Positions 5,745 through 6,009 of a stretch of DNA of 6,009 bases are shown piece after piece. The translations under genes and the position numbers were made by a program. How positions within the stretch are numbered: the stretch's first letter is position 1; each line of letters opens with the position of its first letter. The notes beneath the pieces are model-generated. The model was given only the letters and a program-made list of their open reading frames with translations, did no database searches and was not told the DNA's origin. Source of the DNA: Sphingomonadales bacterium (GTDB taxonomy: Bacteria > Pseudomonadota > Alphaproteobacteria > Sphingomonadales > Sphingomonadaceae); contig JAGWUU010000197.1 in the NCBI GenBank assembly GCA_028868335.1, positions 1 to 6,009 of the forward strand, read 5' to 3'.

Positions 5745-5967
5745 ACTTCACGAGGTAGGGCAGCAGGCCCAGGTGGCGGGCACGCTTGATCGCCTGGCCC
5801 AGCTCGCGCTGCTTCTTGGCCGAAACAGCGGTGATACGGCTGGGAACAATCTTGCCACGCTCAGACATGTAGTTCTGGAGCAGGCGCGTGTCCTTGAAAT
5901 CGATCTTGGGAGCGTTCTTGCCCGAGAACGGGCAGCTCTTGCGGCGGCGGAAAAATGCGCGGGCCAT
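5743..5967 (-). CDS. rpsR: 30S ribosomal protein S18 (bS18)
   Basis: A complete small-subunit protein of 74 aa, the usual length. S18 sits on the platform of the 30S subunit and pairs with S6, whose gene lies directly upstream. Recognisable parts are the basic N-terminus MARAFFRRRKSCPF with its single Cys12, the core IDFKDTRLLQNYMSERGKI (22-40), SRITAVSAKKQRELGQAIKRAR (43-64, the conserved RNA- and S6-contacting part) and the C-terminal LGLLPYLVK. The gene starts three bases after the rpsF stop and is followed 13 bases later by rplI. The identification is certain. Confidence 0.98.
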   Translation of the reverse strand: MARAFFRRRKSCPFSGKNAPKIDFKDTRLLQNYMSERGKIVPSRITAVSAKKQRELGQAIKRARHLGLLPYLVK

Positions 5968-5970
5968 GAC

Positions 5971-6009
5971 TTAGAACTCCTCGCGTTCGCGGCGCTTGGT
6001 GCGCTCGCG
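5971..6009 (-). CDS. rpsF: 30S ribosomal protein S6 (bS6), C-terminal end only
   Basis: The last 12 codons and TAA stop (5973-5971) of a gene entering from the right edge read RERTKRREREEF. This highly charged Arg/Glu tail is typical of alphaproteobacterial S6, whose core ends earlier and whose C-terminus is long and charged. The position immediately before rpsR matches the conserved rpsF-rpsR-rplI order. S6 binds 16S rRNA together with S18 on the platform. The fragment alone could not identify the gene, so the call depends largely on context. Confidence 0.8.
   Translation of the reverse strand, partial: RERTKRREREEF
5977..5982 (-). promoter_or_regulatory. Ribosome binding site of rpsR inside rpsF
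   Basis: GAGGAG on the minus strand doubles as the two Glu codons before the final Phe of S6 and ends nine bases before the rpsR ATG. The rpsF stop lies between the site and the start codon, a layout expected for coupled S6-S18 synthesis. Confidence 0.8.

Noticed and set aside
5115..5789. 224-codon plus-strand open frame opposite rplI and the end of rpsR
   Set aside because: It lies antisense to well identified ribosomal-protein genes, and its start falls beside the rplI terminator.
1..6009. Mobile element, CRISPR array, toxin-antitoxin or defence system
   Set aside because: No transposase, integrase, long terminal repeats, spaced direct repeats or defence-type domains were seen. The genes are core metabolism and ribosomal genes of even GC-rich composition.

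Overview
The window is ordinary chromosomal DNA from a GC-rich alphaproteobacterium. The order rpsF-rpsR-rplI, an L9 with a long acidic Ala/Glu tail, and the types of DUF418, GFA and AMP nucleosidase proteins suggest the order Sphingomonadales (Novosphingobium, Sphingomonas or Erythrobacter-like). That placement is inferred from remembered protein style, not from a search. Nearly every base is coding. I see no tRNA, rRNA, CRISPR array, insertion sequence, phage gene or attachment site.

Layout. Plus strand: the 3' part of a DUF418 membrane protein gene (1-780) and a 70-base gap with a possible promoter. Then comes a tight run of four genes: asd (aspartate-semialdehyde dehydrogenase, 851-1876), two unlike GFA/CENP-V-type zinc proteins (1881-2330 and 2327-2773) and an alpha/beta hydrolase (2770-3534). 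The junctions are a 4-base gap followed by two ATGA stop/start overlaps, so the run looks like one translationally coupled operon. Minus strand, read right to left: the last 13 codons (including stop) of rpsF (5971-6009), rpsR (5743-5967), rplI (5124-5729), an intrinsic terminator (5073-5097), a short intergenic region with a good sigma70-type promoter (4952-4980), and amn (AMP nucleosidase, 3512-4945). The two gene groups meet tail to tail with a 23-bp overlap of coding sequence at 3512-3534.

How the genes work together. rpsF-rpsR-rplI is the standard small ribosomal-protein operon for S6, S18 and L9. amn follows it on the same strand but is insulated by the terminator and has its own promoter; it hydrolyses AMP to adenine and ribose 5-phosphate. 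asd supplies aspartate semialdehyde for lysine/diaminopimelate, threonine and methionine synthesis. The two GFA proteins and the hydrolase downstream have no obvious link to that pathway, and their co-expression with asd is the least explained feature here.

No convincing new system was found. The observations most worth checking are the geometry of the amn promoter, which predicts a leaderless mRNA, the coupled asd-GFA-GFA-hydrolase array, and the strongly acidic tail of L9.
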